Source: Paraburkholderia sp. Tr-20389
Lineage (GTDB): Bacteria; Pseudomonadota; Gammaproteobacteria; Burkholderiales; Burkholderiaceae
DNA: 64,000 nt
Assembly (NCBI RefSeq): GCF_017104565.1
Contig: NZ_JAAGPD010000028.1
Location: forward strand, 1-64,000
Direction of reading: 5' to 3'
Shown here: in pieces, positions 9,232 to 18,516 of the stretch
How the letters are laid out: each line of letters begins with the position of its first letter
Position numbering within the stretch: position 1 is the stretch's first letter
Position numbers and translations under genes: made by a program
The notes under the pieces: generated by a model
Database searches by the model: none
What the model saw: the letters and a program-made list of their open reading frames with translations, nothing else
Told to the model about the DNA's origin: nothing

Positions 9232-10575
9232 TCAGCGCGCCGGAGCCTTCGGTTCGGGCAACGATGCCCGCACGACGAATGTGATCACCACGGCGAACAG
9301 CAGCGTCGCCGCAAGGAAATAGAGGCCGGCGGCAAGGCTGCCCGTCGCGTCCTTGATTAGACCGATGCCGTACGGTCCCACGTAGCCGCCGAGATTCGCA
9401 AGCGAGTTGATCGTCGCGATGCCCACGGCAGCGCTTGCGCCCGTCAGGAATTGTCCCGGCAGCGCCCACACGACGGCCTGAATCGAATACAGCGAGAACG
9501 CCGTCAGGCAGATGAACAGGAATTGCAGCGCGGGCGAATGCGCCCATGCGCTCAACGCCATCGTGATGGCCGCGAAACCCGACACGACGACGATATGCCA
9601 ATAGCGTTCGCGCTTGCGGTCCGAGTGACGCGGCACGACGCACAGTCCGACCACCGCGAACAGATATGGCACGGCGGACAGCAGGCCCGTTGTCGCATCG
9701 CTGACGCCGAAGGCCTTGATGATGGTCGGCAGCCACAGCGACAGGCCGTAGATGCTCAACGGAAACGGCAGGAACAGCAGCGCGAGCAGCAGCACGCGTT
9801 TGTCCTTCAGCGCCGCAAGCGGATTGCCGTGCGACTTCAGACCGTACGAAGCGCTATCGGCCGCGAGTTCGCGTTCGATCCACGCGCGATCCGATGCCGC
9901 GAGCCATTTTGCATCGGCAGGCGACTCGGGCAGCAGACGCAGCGTCGGCACGCACAGCAGCACGGCAGGCAGGCCGCTCAGCACGAACAGCGTCTGCCAG
10001 TTCGACAGGCCGAACACGCCATGCGTCGACAGCACGAAGCCCGCGATCGGCCCCGTCAGAATCCCGGCGAGCGGTTGCGCGAGCACCAGCAAACCGATGA
10101 TGCGCGCGCGATGCCGCATCGGAAACCACTTCGTGAGGAAATACAGAATGCCCGGATACAGACCGGCTTCCGCCGCGCCGAGCAGAAAGCGCAGCACGTA
10201 GAAGCTGGTCGGCCCGTTCACGAGCGACATCGCCATCGTGATGACGCCCCACGTAACCAGAATCCGCGCGAACCACACGCGTGCGCCGAAGCGTTCGAGC
10301 GCGAGATTGCTCGGCACTTCGCACAGGAAATAGCCGATGAAGAAGAGCCCTGCGCCAAGGCCATACGCAGCGTCGCTGATGCCGACTGCCGCGTTCATGT
10401 GCAGTTTCGCGAAGCCGACCACGGAGCGGTCGATGTACGCGACGACGTAGATCAGCGCGAGAAACGGAATCAGCCTGCGAACCAGCAGACTCATGATCCG
10501 CTGTTCGTCGGCGAGCGCCGCGCCCTTGTCCGCGATGGGCACGGCCTGCTGTGCGCCGGCGTGAGATGGGGTCAT
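9232..10575 (-). CDS. MFS transporter, ACS family (second transporter of the aldonate operon)
   Basis: A 447-residue polytopic membrane protein. The first helix carries LIYVVAYIDRSVVGFAKLHM, followed by YFLCEVPSNLALERFGARVWFARI in the loop region; both are typical of the ACS/phthalate-permease branch of the MFS. It is encoded between the aldehyde dehydrogenase gene (74 bp away) and the KDA-dehydratase-like gene (43 bp away), so it is almost certainly co-transcribed with them and imports the same or a related sugar acid. A GGAG sequence precedes the start. Confidence 0.87.
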   Translation of the reverse strand: MTPSHAGAQQAVPIADKGAALADEQRIMSLLVRRLIPFLALIYVVAYIDRSVVGFAKLHMNAAVGISDAAYGLGAGLFFIGYFLCEVPSNLALERFGARVWFARILVTWGVITMAMSLVNGPTSFYVLRFLLGAAEAGLYPGILYFLTKWFPMRHRARIIGLLVLAQPLAGILTGPIAGFVLSTHGVFGLSNWQTLFVLSGLPAVLLCVPTLRLLPESPADAKWLAASDRAWIERELAADSASYGLKSHGNPLAALKDKRVLLLALLFLPFPLSIYGLSLWLPTIIKAFGVSDATTGLLSAVPYLFAVVGLCVVPRHSDRKRERYWHIVVVSGFAAITMALSAWAHSPALQFLFICLTAFSLYSIQAVVWALPGQFLTGASAAVGIATINSLANLGGYVGPYGIGLIKDATGSLAAGLYFLAATLLFAVVITFVVRASLPEPKAPAR

Positions 10576-10649
10576 TGCAATGTCTCCATTGATATCGTTA
10601 TGCGCCGGCTGTCAGTCTTGTCTGTGCTGTCAGCCGGCGTTCCGGCGCG

Positions 10650-12239
10650 TCAGCCGGAAGTTCGTTCGTAGCGTCCCGCCACACGCCGATGCACGCCGAG
10701 CGGATTTGCGTCGCGCAGTGCTTCGGGCACCAACGCAGCGGGCAGGTTCTGATAGCACACGGGCCGCATGAAGCGCTCGATGGCCGCCGTGCCGACCGAC
10801 GTGCTGCGTCCATCCGACGTCGCCGGGAACGGGCCGCCGTGAACCATCGCGTCGCATACTTCGACGCCCGTCGGAAAGCCGTTCGCGAGAATGCGACCCG
10901 CCTTGCGTTCGAGAATCGGTAATAGCGCCTGTGCAGCGGACTGATCGGCATCGTCGAGATGCAGCGTGATCGTCAGCTGGCCTTCGATCCGGTTCAGCAC
11001 CGTGCGCAACTCGTCCGCGTCCGCGCATTCCACCAGCACGCTGCACGGACCGAACACTTCGTCGGCGAGCGTGTGGTCCGCGAGCAGGTTCTGTGCGCTC
11101 ACGCGAAACAACACGGCTTGCGCTCGACGGCTGCCGGCTTCCGGCACCTTGCCGCGCGCCAGCGTCGTTACAGCGGGATTCGCAGCGAAGCGTTCGATGC
11201 CGGCTTCGTAAGCGCGCAGAATGCCGCCCGTCAGCATCACGCCCGCGCTTACGTCGGCGAGCATCTGCGCAGCCGTTGCAGCGAAGCGCTCGAAGCCTTC
11301 TCCCGCGATGCCCACCATCAAGCCCGGATTCGTGCAGAACTGCCCGCAGCCCAGCGTGACCGACGCGACGAAATCACGCGCGAGCGTGTCGGCGCGTGCG
11401 GCCAGCGCAGCCGGCATCAGCAGATTCGGATTCACGCTGCTCATTTCGGCGTAGACGGGAATCGGCTCGGCGCGCGCGGCCGCAATCGCCATCAGCGCGC
11501 GTCCGCCGGCACGCGAACCCGTGAAGCCCACGGCCTTGATCGCCGGATGTGCGACGAGCGCCGCGCCCACTTCATGCCCCGCGTCGAATAGCATCGAGAA
11601 CACGCCTTCAGGCAGTTCCGCGTGACGCACGGCTTCCTGAATCGCGCGACCTACCAGCTCCGAGGTGCCGGGATGCGCGGGATGCGCCTTTACGACCACA
11701 GGGCAACCGGCAGCGAGCGCAGCCGCCGTATCGCCGCCTGCAACCGAAAACGCAAGCGGGAAGTTGCTCGCGCCGAACACGGCGACGGGACCGATGCCGA
11801 TGCGCTGAAAACGCAGATCGGTGCGCGGCGGCTGGCGTTCGGGCAACGCGGGTTCGATGCGCGCATCGAGTGCATCGCCGCTGCGCACGAGCGCCGCGAA
11901 CATGCGCAACTGGTTGGCCGTGCGCGCACGCTCGCCTTCGAGACGCGCGCGCGGCAAGCCCGATTCGCTCATCGCGCGTTCGATCAACGCATCGCCCAAG
12001 GCTTCGATGCGTGCCGCGGCATCGTCGAGAAAGCTTGCGCGCCGTTCTGCGGGCAGCGTGCGGTAGACGTCGAACGCGCACTCGGCGAGCGTGCAGGCCT
12101 CGTCGACATCGCTCGCTTGCGCGCTGTTGTAAGTCGGCGTGAGCAACGCCTGCTCGCTGGCTGCGTCGATCGCGTGAAACTCAGCGCCTTTGCCGCGACG
12201 CGCACGTACGCCGATCAGCAGTTCACCTCTCAGGTCCAT
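10650..12239 (-). CDS. Alpha-ketoglutarate semialdehyde (2,5-dioxovalerate) dehydrogenase
   Basis: A 529-residue aldehyde dehydrogenase. The glycine-rich NAD(P) region ([19 protein letters not shown]), [11 protein letters not shown] and the catalytic-cysteine region [13 protein letters not shown] are seen. This short-motif, 520-530-residue architecture is typical of the KGSADH group that oxidises alpha-ketoglutarate semialdehyde to alpha-ketoglutarate, the last step of pentonate and hexarate oxidative pathways. The ATG at 12239 is chosen because GAGGAG lies just upstream and the N-terminus [10 protein letters not shown] fits the family. An upstream extension would overlap the dehydratase gene. 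Confidence 0.88.
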   Translation of the reverse strand: MDLRGELLIGVRARRGKGAEFHAIDAASEQALLTPTYNSAQASDVDEACTLAECAFDVYRTLPAERRASFLDDAAARIEALGDALIERAMSESGLPRARLEGERARTANQLRMFAALVRSGDALDARIEPALPERQPPRTDLRFQRIGIGPVAVFGASNFPLAFSVAGGDTAAALAAGCPVVVKAHPAHPGTSELVGRAIQEAVRHAELPEGVFSMLFDAGHEVGAALVAHPAIKAVGFTGSRAGGRALMAIAAARAEPIPVYAEMSSVNPNLLMPAALAARADTLARDFVASVTLGCGQFCTNPGLMVGIAGEGFERFAATAAQMLADVSAGVMLTGGILRAYEAGIERFAANPAVTTLARGKVPEAGSRRAQAVLFRVSAQNLLADHTLADEVFGPCSVLVECADADELRTVLNRIEGQLTITLHLDDADQSAAQALLPILERKAGRILANGFPTGVEVCDAMVHGGPFPATSDGRSTSVGTAAIERFMRPVCYQNLPAALVPEALRDANPLGVHRRVAGRYERTSG

Positions 12240-12255
12240 GTTCTCTCCTCGATGT

Positions 12256-13989
12256 TCAATGCGAATGGCGGGGCACGCCTGCGCCCCGGCAGCCGACGAG
12301 GAAGTCCAGATCGCAGCCCTCGTCTGCCTGCAACACGTGATCGATATACAGGCGCTGATAACCGCCGCCTGCGGGCATCTCGGGCGGCGTGTGCTGCTCC
12401 AGCCGGCGCGCCAGTTCTTCGTCGCCGATATCGACGCGCAGCGTGCCCGCATCGCAATCGAGTTCGATCCAGTCGCCGTCCTGCACGGCGGCGAGCGGAC
12501 CGCCGTCGGCCGCTTCCGGCGTCACGTGCAACACGACCGTGCCGTAGGCGGTGCCGCTCATCCGTGCATCGGAAATGCGCACCATGTCCTTCACGCCTTG
12601 GCGCAACAGCTTCGGCGGCAAGCCCATGTTGCCGACTTCGGCCATGCCCGGATAACCCTTCGGTCCGCAGTTCTTCATCACGAGCACCGAGTTCGCGTCG
12701 ACGTCGAGCGTTTCGTCGACGATGCGTTCCTTGTAGTGCTCGAAGTTCTCGAACACGACAGCGCGGCCGCGATGCTTCAACAACGCGGGCGTCGCCGCCG
12801 ACGGCTTCAGCACCGCGCCGCGCGGCGCGAGATTGCCGCGCAGTACGCGGATGCCGCCGTCTTTCACGAGCGGCTTGTCGAGCGGACGGATCACTTCGTC
12901 GTTGTAGATCGGCGCGTCCATCACGTTGTGCCACAGCGCCTTGCCGTTCGCGGTCATCGCGCCCGGATGCGGCAGCAGGTCCGCTTCACCGAGACGCCGC
13001 AGCACGGCGGGCAATCCACCCGCGTAGTAGAACTCTTCCATCAGGAAGCGGCCCGAAGGCATCAAGTCGACGATGGTCGGCGTATTGCGGCCGATGCGCA
13101 CCCAGTCGTCCAGATCGAGCTTCACGCCGATGCGCCCCGCAATCGCCTTCAGGTGAATCACGGCATTGGTCGAGCCGCCGATCGCCGCATTCACGCGGAT
13201 CGCGTTCAGGAAGGCTTCGCGCGTGAGGATCTTCGACAGCGTGAGACCTTCATGCGCCATCTCGACGATGCGCATGCCCGACATGTGAGCGAGCACGTAG
13301 CGGCGCGCGTCGACGGCGGGAATCGCCGCGTTGTGCGGCAGCGAGGTGCCGAGCGCTTCCGCCATGCAGGCCATCGTCGACGCCGTGCCCATCGTGTTGC
13401 AGGTGCCCGCCGAGCGCGACATGCCTGCTTCCGCCGACAGGAACTTGTGCAGATCGATCTCGCCCGCCTTCAGCGATTCGTGCAGTTGCCACACGGCCGT
13501 GCCCGAACCGATGTCCTTGCCGTCGAGCTTGCCGTTGAGCATCGGCCCGCCCGTGACGACAATCGCGGGCACGTCGCAGCTCGCCGCGCCCATCAGCAGC
13601 GCGGGCGTGGTCTTGTCGCAGCCGGTGAGCAGCACGACGGCGTCGATCGGGTTGCCGCGAATCGCTTCTTCGACATCCATCGCCGCGAGGTTGCGCGTGA
13701 GCATCGCGGTCGGACGCAGATTCGATTCGCCATTGGAAAACACGGGGAATTCGACAGGGAAGCCGCCCGCTTCGTAGATGCCGCGCTTGACGTGTTCGGC
13801 GATCTTGCGGAAGTGCGCGTTGCAAGGCGTAAGTTCCGACCACGTATTGCAGATGCCGATCACAGGGCGTCCGTCGAATTCGTGATCGGGAATGCCCTGA
13901 TTCTTCATCCAGCTTCGATACATGAAGCCGTTCTTGTCGGCCGTGCCGAACCATTGAGCCGAGCGCAGCTTCGATTTCTTATCCGACAT
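12256..13989 (-). CDS. IlvD/Edd-family dehydratase, probably L-arabonate or D-xylonate dehydratase
   Basis: A 577-residue protein of the IlvD/Edd family, the length usual for pentonate dehydratases. Cluster and metal ligands are seen in [31 protein letters not shown] and [15 protein letters not shown]. Pentonate dehydratases carry an Fe-S cluster and Mg2+ and convert an aldonate to its 2-keto-3-deoxy form. The ATG at 13989 has AGGAAG upstream and gives the typical start [15 protein letters not shown]. It is the promoter-proximal gene of the five-gene operon 13989-6810, divergent from a LysR gene. No sugar dehydrogenase or lactonase is nearby, so the operon may handle external aldonate or depend on genes elsewhere. 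Confidence 0.87.
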   Translation of the reverse strand: MSDKKSKLRSAQWFGTADKNGFMYRSWMKNQGIPDHEFDGRPVIGICNTWSELTPCNAHFRKIAEHVKRGIYEAGGFPVEFPVFSNGESNLRPTAMLTRNLAAMDVEEAIRGNPIDAVVLLTGCDKTTPALLMGAASCDVPAIVVTGGPMLNGKLDGKDIGSGTAVWQLHESLKAGEIDLHKFLSAEAGMSRSAGTCNTMGTASTMACMAEALGTSLPHNAAIPAVDARRYVLAHMSGMRIVEMAHEGLTLSKILTREAFLNAIRVNAAIGGSTNAVIHLKAIAGRIGVKLDLDDWVRIGRNTPTIVDLMPSGRFLMEEFYYAGGLPAVLRRLGEADLLPHPGAMTANGKALWHNVMDAPIYNDEVIRPLDKPLVKDGGIRVLRGNLAPRGAVLKPSAATPALLKHRGRAVVFENFEHYKERIVDETLDVDANSVLVMKNCGPKGYPGMAEVGNMGLPPKLLRQGVKDMVRISDARMSGTAYGTVVLHVTPEAADGGPLAAVQDGDWIELDCDAGTLRVDIGDEELARRLEQHTPPEMPAGGGYQRLYIDHVLQADEGCDLDFLVGCRGAGVPRHSH

Positions 13990-14122
13990 GCTTACTTCCT
14001 GAAGGCAAGTGCTGATGTTCTGAGCCGCCGCACGGCCCGACACGACGCTGCGTGCGCAACGTTCGGGATGAGGCTGGGTCGTGGTCGCGGATCATGGGGA
14101 AAAGAAAAGTGTACGAAGCCGT

Positions 14123-14182
14123 CTGATATCTTTCTAATGAAAATTGGCGTCAAACTGATATCGCTTTAATTATTGGTATTAA
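14123..14182. promoter_or_regulatory. Candidate LysR operator region between dehydratase and LysR genes
   Basis: Two exact copies of CTGATATC start at 14123 and 14155, 32 bp apart (three helical turns). The palindrome TTAAT-N7-ATTAA (14166-14182) ends 6 bp before the LysR start and fits the T-N11-A pattern of LysR boxes. The region is AT-rich relative to its surroundings and serves two divergent promoters, the usual place for autoregulation plus activation of the catabolic operon. Confidence 0.5.
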
Positions 14183-14187
14183 CCCTT

Positions 14188-15138
14188 ATGCTCGATTCGA
14201 ACCCTTGGTACGTCCGCACGCGGCTCAAGACGCGGCAATTGCTGCTGCTCGTCGCGCTCGACGAAGAAGGCAACATCCATCGCGCCGCCGACGCGCTCAG
14301 CATGTCTCAGCCCGCCGCGTCGAAGCTGTTGCGCGAACTCGAAGAGATGCTGGATGCGCCGCTGTTCGAGCGGATGCCGCGCGGCATGCGGCCCACGCTG
14401 TACGGCGAGGTGATGATTCGTCACGCGCGTTCGGTCGTCGGCAGTCTCGATCAGGCGCGCGAGGAAGTGCTCGCGCTGAAGTCGGGGCAACTCGGGCGCG
14501 TGGCCGTCGGCACGATCACGTCGCCTGCCGTCAGTCTGCTGCCCGCCGCCATCGCGCAGGTCAAGGTGAGTCATCCCGGCCTGAGCGTGAGCGTCGAAAT
14601 CGACAGCAGCAACGTGCTGCTCGAAAGCCTCGCGCAGGACAAGCTCGATCTCGTGATCGGCCGGCTTTCCGCTGAACATGACAAGCTGCATCTGCGCTAC
14701 GAGCCTCTCGCTGAGGAACAGGCGCTCGCCGTCGCCCGTTCGGGTCATCCGTTGCTGGCGGCGCAATCGCTGACGCTCGCGGACGTCGTCGACGCGTCGT
14801 GGGTCGTGCCGCCCGCGCAAAGCGTGTTGCGTCATCGCTTCGAGCTGATGTTCCAGCGTCAGAGCCTCGCGCCGCCGTCCAACGTGGTGGAAAGCGCGGA
14901 ACTGCTGTTCGTCACGAGCCTGCTGTCGCAAAGCGACATGCTCGCCGTGCTGGCCGCCGAAGTCGCGCATTACTACGCCGCGCACGGCCTGCTGTCGATC
15001 TTGCCGCTCGACATGCCGCTGCGCATGGACGACTTCGGCATCATCACGCGCACCGGACAGCTGCTGTCGCCCGCTTCGACGCAGGTCGTGCGCGCGCTGA
15101 AGGAGGTGGCCGGCACGCTTTACGGCGCGCTCGCGTGA
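14188..15138 (+). CDS. LysR-family transcriptional regulator (GbpR-like) of the aldonate operon
   Basis: A 316-residue LysR protein: N-terminal winged HTH (TRQLLLLVALDEEGNIHRAA, then SMSQPAASKLLRELEEML) and a C-terminal effector domain. The N-terminus resembles GbpR-type regulators of sugar and sugar-acid genes. It is divergent from the IlvD/Edd dehydratase gene with about 200 bp between, so it very likely controls that operon with a sugar-acid effector. ATG 14188 is preferred to a TTG at 14173, since the TTG lies within a candidate operator and adds residues atypical of the family. Confidence 0.9.
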   Translation: MLDSNPWYVRTRLKTRQLLLLVALDEEGNIHRAADALSMSQPAASKLLRELEEMLDAPLFERMPRGMRPTLYGEVMIRHARSVVGSLDQAREEVLALKSGQLGRVAVGTITSPAVSLLPAAIAQVKVSHPGLSVSVEIDSSNVLLESLAQDKLDLVIGRLSAEHDKLHLRYEPLAEEQALAVARSGHPLLAAQSLTLADVVDASWVVPPAQSVLRHRFELMFQRQSLAPPSNVVESAELLFVTSLLSQSDMLAVLAAEVAHYYAAHGLLSILPLDMPLRMDDFGIITRTGQLLSPASTQVVRALKEVAGTLYGALA

Positions 15139-15155
15139 AGCGCGGTGCGCGGCGC

Positions 15156-15908
15156 TCAATACGTCGCGCGCCCGCCCGACAAATCGAACACCGCGCCCGT
15201 CGTGAACGAGTTTTCCGCCGACACGAGCCACGCGACCATCGCCGCGATTTCCTTCACTTCGACGAAGCGGCCACGCGGAATCTTCGACAGCATGTAGTCG
15301 ATATGCTGCTGCGACATCTGTTCGAAGATGCGCGTGCGCGCCGCGGCAGGCGTGATTGCGTTGACCGCGATGTCGAGCTGCGCGGTCTCCTTGCCCAGAC
15401 TTTTTGTGAGCGCGATGACGCCGGCCTTCGCCGCGCTATACGCGCTCGCATTCGGATTGCCTTCCTTGCCCGCAATCGACGCGATGTTGACGACGCGCCC
15501 ATAGCCGCGCGCGATCATCGTCTTCACGATGGCCTGATTGACGTGAAAGGCCGCGTTCAGATCGACGTCGATCACGCGCGACCATTCTTCCGGCGCGTAG
15601 TCGGCGACGGGCGCATTCGCGCCTGCGATGCCCGCGCTATGCACGAGAATGTCGATCGCGCCGAGTTGCGCGACAGTTGCCTGCGTTGCCAATTGCACGT
15701 CGTCGCGCTGTGTGAGATCGACCAGCACGGTCTGAACGTCGCCGAAGCGCGCGAGACTCGCCTTGGCTTCGGCAAGCGCCGCCTCGTCGCGGTCCCACAG
15801 CGCAACGCGCGCGTGGCCCTGCAACAGCCGCTCCGCGACCGCGTACCCAATGCCTTGCGCCCCGCCTGTCACGACGGCGGCGCGCTGCGTGAAGTCGTAC
15901 TGGTTCAT
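15156..15908 (-). CDS. SDR oxidoreductase, possibly 2-keto-3-deoxy-L-fuconate/rhamnonate 4-dehydrogenase
   Basis: A 250-residue classical short-chain dehydrogenase: cofactor motif TGGAQGIG near residue 15, HSAGIAG, and the catalytic Ser-Tyr-Lys set in NIASIAG and AYSAAKAG. It lies 14 bp after an FAH-family hydrolase gene in the same direction. SDR plus FAH is the known pair for the last two steps of non-phosphorylative L-fucose and L-rhamnose breakdown (4-oxidation, then hydrolysis to pyruvate and lactate). A role as a sugar 1-dehydrogenase feeding the nearby aldonate operon is the alternative. The gene converges on the LysR gene. Confidence 0.75.
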   Translation of the reverse strand: MNQYDFTQRAAVVTGGAQGIGYAVAERLLQGHARVALWDRDEAALAEAKASLARFGDVQTVLVDLTQRDDVQLATQATVAQLGAIDILVHSAGIAGANAPVADYAPEEWSRVIDVDLNAAFHVNQAIVKTMIARGYGRVVNIASIAGKEGNPNASAYSAAKAGVIALTKSLGKETAQLDIAVNAITPAAARTRIFEQMSQQHIDYMLSKIPRGRFVEVKEIAAMVAWLVSAENSFTTGAVFDLSGGRATY

Positions 15909-15922
15909 GCGCGCGCTCCCGG

Positions 15923-16768
15923 TTATGCCGCGATGGTTCGCTGCTGCTGTTCGCCGAGCCCTTCGATGCCGAGGCGCATCGTCTGCCCGGCACGCAGATA
16001 GACGGGCTCGGGCTTCTGGCCCATGCCGACGCCCGGCGGCGTGCCCGTGGAGATCACATCGCCCGGTTGCAGGCTCATGAAGCGGCTCAGGTACGAGACG
16101 ATCTGCGCGACGTTGAAGATCATCGTGCTCGTATTGCCGTTCTGATAGCGCTTGCCGTCCACTTCGAGCCAGAGGCCGAGGCGCTGCGGATCGGGGATTT
16201 CGTCGGCGGTAACGAGCCACGGGCCGATCGGGCCGAACGTGTCGCAACCCTTGCCCTTGTCCCACGTGCCGCCGCGTTCGATCTGATACTCGCGTTCGGA
16301 GACGTCGTTGACGACACAATAGCCCGCGACGTGGCTGAGCGCGTCGGCTTCGTCGATATAGGTGCCGCCCTTGCCGATCACGACGCCGAGTTCGACTTCC
16401 CAGTCGGTCTTCTGCGAGCCGCGCGGAATACGCACGTCGTCATTCGGACCCACGACAGCGGAGGTCCACTTGCCGAACACCACGGGTTCGGCCGGCACGG
16501 GCAGATTAGATTCGGCGGCATGGTCCGCATAGTTCAGCCCGATGCAGATGAACTTGCCGATGCGGCCCACGCACGGGCCGATGCGCTCGCTGGCGGAGAC
16601 GGGCGGCAACGCGCCGATATCGAGCTGGCGCAGACGCGCGAGCGTTTCGGGCAACAGCGTCGAGCCGGCGACATCGTCGATCGCACCGGACAGGTCACGA
16701 ATTGTGCCGTTGCCGTCGAGAATTCCGGGTTTTTCCTGACCGGGTGCGCCATATCGCAGCAATTTCAT
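15923..16768 (-). CDS. FAH-family hydrolase, probably 2,4-diketo-3-deoxy-L-fuconate hydrolase
   Basis: A 281-residue fumarylacetoacetate-hydrolase-family enzyme. The segments FICIGLNYADHAAESN, DWEVELGVVIGKGG (acidic metal ligands), NDVSEREYQ and PGDVISTGTPPGVGMG are characteristic. The N-terminus MKLLRYGAPGQEKPGILD is typical of the diketo-deoxy-fuconate/rhamnonate hydrolase group, which splits the diketo acid into pyruvate and lactate. The ATG at 16768 has GAGGAA upstream; the longer frame has no support. It is the first gene of a two-gene operon with the SDR and is preceded by palindromic operator candidates. Ureidoglycolate lyase-like activity is a less likely alternative. Confidence 0.82.
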   Translation of the reverse strand: MKLLRYGAPGQEKPGILDGNGTIRDLSGAIDDVAGSTLLPETLARLRQLDIGALPPVSASERIGPCVGRIGKFICIGLNYADHAAESNLPVPAEPVVFGKWTSAVVGPNDDVRIPRGSQKTDWEVELGVVIGKGGTYIDEADALSHVAGYCVVNDVSEREYQIERGGTWDKGKGCDTFGPIGPWLVTADEIPDPQRLGLWLEVDGKRYQNGNTSTMIFNVAQIVSYLSRFMSLQPGDVISTGTPPGVGMGQKPEPVYLRAGQTMRLGIEGLGEQQQRTIAA

Positions 16769-16785
16769 GGTGATTCCTCGTCTCC

Positions 16786-16882
16786 AGTTATCTGAGCTAC
16801 ATTGCATCTGCCGCACAATGTAGGGAAACTGGTCGCGCTTGAATAATGAAAGCTGCTGCGGGGGTGATAACTTCGAGTTATC
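16786..16882. promoter_or_regulatory. Palindromic operator candidates upstream of the FAH-SDR operon
   Basis: Three elements are seen: CTACATTG/CAATGTAG as an inverted repeat with an 11-bp spacer (16797-16823); a 17-bp palindrome GATAACT-TCG-AGTTATC (16866-16882); and a second copy of AGTTATCT at 16786-16793. They lie 18-114 bp before the FAH start and about 50 bp before the divergent DUF3293 gene. No regulator gene is adjacent on this side. Confidence 0.45.
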
Positions 16883-16929
16883 TCTCTGGATCGTCGACGC
16901 GGCGCTCGCTTCCTTAGACGGAGGGTGGT

Positions 16930-17358
16930 TTGTTTTCAGACTCAGAGATTCCTCGCGAAACCATCCAGGCTTACCTGGAAACCGAATACTTCGCCTTCGA
17001 CGACGCATCCACGACATTGAGGATCGGCGAGGCCAATCCGAAGCTAGCCGCTTTGCACGCGGTTTACGGTGTCACGTGCAGCGCATTCATCACTGCGTGT
17101 AATCCCTTTAGCCAGGATTGCAGTGCCGAATTCAACGCCGATCGTCAGCAGGCATTGGCGCGCGAACTGGAGAAGCCTGGTCTCGTTGCCATCGAGGGTA
17201 GCGGCAGGCATCCGTCGAATAACTGGCCCGGCGAGGCAAGCTTTCTTGTATTGGGACTTTCGCTCGACGCGGCAAAGGCGCTCGGCACGCAATACGGTCA
17301 AAACGCGATTGTCTGGTCAGCGGACGACGCGACGCCTCAACTCATCCTTTTGCGTTGA
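16930..17358 (+). CDS. DUF3293 domain-containing protein
   Basis: A 142-residue protein matching the DUF3293 pattern: an aromatic N-terminal stretch, FITACNPFSQDC, paired basic residues followed by ALARELEKPGLVAIEG, SFLVLGLSLDAAKALG and the closing YGQNAIVWSADD with a C-terminal leucine-rich ILLR. The function of the family is unknown. The start is TTG, supported by GGAGGGTGG five bases upstream; no ATG gives the conserved N-terminus. It is a single gene, divergent from the FAH-SDR operon and convergent with the glycosyltransferase gene. Confidence 0.82.
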   Translation: MFSDSEIPRETIQAYLETEYFAFDDASTTLRIGEANPKLAALHAVYGVTCSAFITACNPFSQDCSAEFNADRQQALARELEKPGLVAIEGSGRHPSNNWPGEASFLVLGLSLDAAKALGTQYGQNAIVWSADDATPQLILLR

Positions 17359-17369
17359 GAAATCACGGC

Positions 17370-18281
17370 CTACCTCGCGTCGCGCCGCCGCTGCATCGTC
17401 TCGCGTGCGCCGCCTGAAGAAAGGAGCCATTTGTCGATCGCTGCCTTCATCGACGGCACGGCGACTCTGAAGAGCTTACGCATGCCTTCATCGCAACCCA
17501 CTCTGTTTTCGACGTTGTGAACCATCGTCTCCATCACCGACTCGGGATACACGTCGGAAAACGACGTCAGCACGCCGTGCTTCGCGAACACCTCATGAAG
17601 ATACGAACCCGCCGGCGGCCCGATTCGCTTGAATAGCCCCATTTTGACCACGCGGTTATTCCACAGGTGCAGCGTATAGGCGTTCGAGCACAGCTTCATG
17701 CACTCATCGGCGAAGCGCGGCAGAAACACCTTGTAGTAGTCGTCGAAATGAACGGGATAGAAATAGGTGGGCGCATACGTGTCCGCTACGCCATAGACGG
17801 CAGTCAACAGACGCGGACCCGTGTCGCCCCATTTGATCGGCAGTTCCTTGATCGCGTCGACCTGGCGAATCAGCGTCGGCAGGCGTGCGTCGTTTGGATC
17901 GAGACGCAAAATCGCAGTGCAGGCGCTGTCGGCCGTTTCCCGGCCGATCAGATTAAAGGATTCGGGAAGATCGAATTCCCTGAGCAGCAGCATGTCGGTG
18001 TCGACCCAGATCTCGTCCGTTCGGGTGAACATCATGTAACGGAAGTAGTCGGTGAAATGCGCCATCGACGGCAGTCCGTTGACCCTGAAATGCTGTGTGG
18101 TTTCGATCGGCAAGATGCGACGGGCGTCCTTGATTTGAATACCTGACGGCACGTTTGTAGGTTTTTCGTAGCAATAGAGGGAAACCTCGTTACCGTAGGC
18201 CGTGAAGGACGCGAGGCACGCATGCTCATACGGCGACAGTTCCGGACCATGCCAGAACGACGCGAATTTCACCTCGCTCAT
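17370..18281 (-). CDS. DXD-motif glycosyltransferase (GT32/alpha-1,4-GT-like)
   Basis: A protein of about 303 residues with the opening SFWHGPELSPYEHACLASF and the nucleotide-sugar motif DEIWVDTDMLLL, in which DTD is the metal-binding DXD. This resembles the glycosyltransferase sugar-binding region of GT32 and A4GalT-like enzymes. No signal peptide or membrane helix was seen, so it acts in the cytoplasm or is exported by another route. ATG 18281 is chosen because GAGGAC lies eight bases upstream; another ATG lies at 18305. It is downstream of, and in the same direction as, a candidate type III effector gene (235-bp gap). Substrate unknown. Confidence 0.78.
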   Translation of the reverse strand: MSEVKFASFWHGPELSPYEHACLASFTAYGNEVSLYCYEKPTNVPSGIQIKDARRILPIETTQHFRVNGLPSMAHFTDYFRYMMFTRTDEIWVDTDMLLLREFDLPESFNLIGRETADSACTAILRLDPNDARLPTLIRQVDAIKELPIKWGDTGPRLLTAVYGVADTYAPTYFYPVHFDDYYKVFLPRFADECMKLCSNAYTLHLWNNRVVKMGLFKRIGPPAGSYLHEVFAKHGVLTSFSDVYPESVMETMVHNVENRVGCDEGMRKLFRVAVPSMKAAIDKWLLSSGGARETMQRRRDAR

Positions 18282-18516
18282 TCTCTTCGTCCTCTTTTCG
18301 ATCACGCGTTAATAGGCACATGCGGGGGCAACTGCGCGATGTAAAAAGCAATAACAGCGCCACCGGTTTCTGCCGATGATAGAGAGGACTCAGGTAAAAG
18401 GCGCCAGGCGAGGCGCGAATCGCGTGATGATTGGCGCGTGCTGCGCGACGGAAATGCGTGACGCGAGGCGCGAACTCTGTCAGTGCGGAGCGCGCGCCTC
18501 ACTTCACACGTGCGAA

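Noticed and set aside
12190-14169. 659-codon plus-strand open frame opposite the IlvD/Edd dehydratase
   Set aside because: Antisense to a clear enzyme gene; His/Arg/Ala-rich translation typical of shadow frames.
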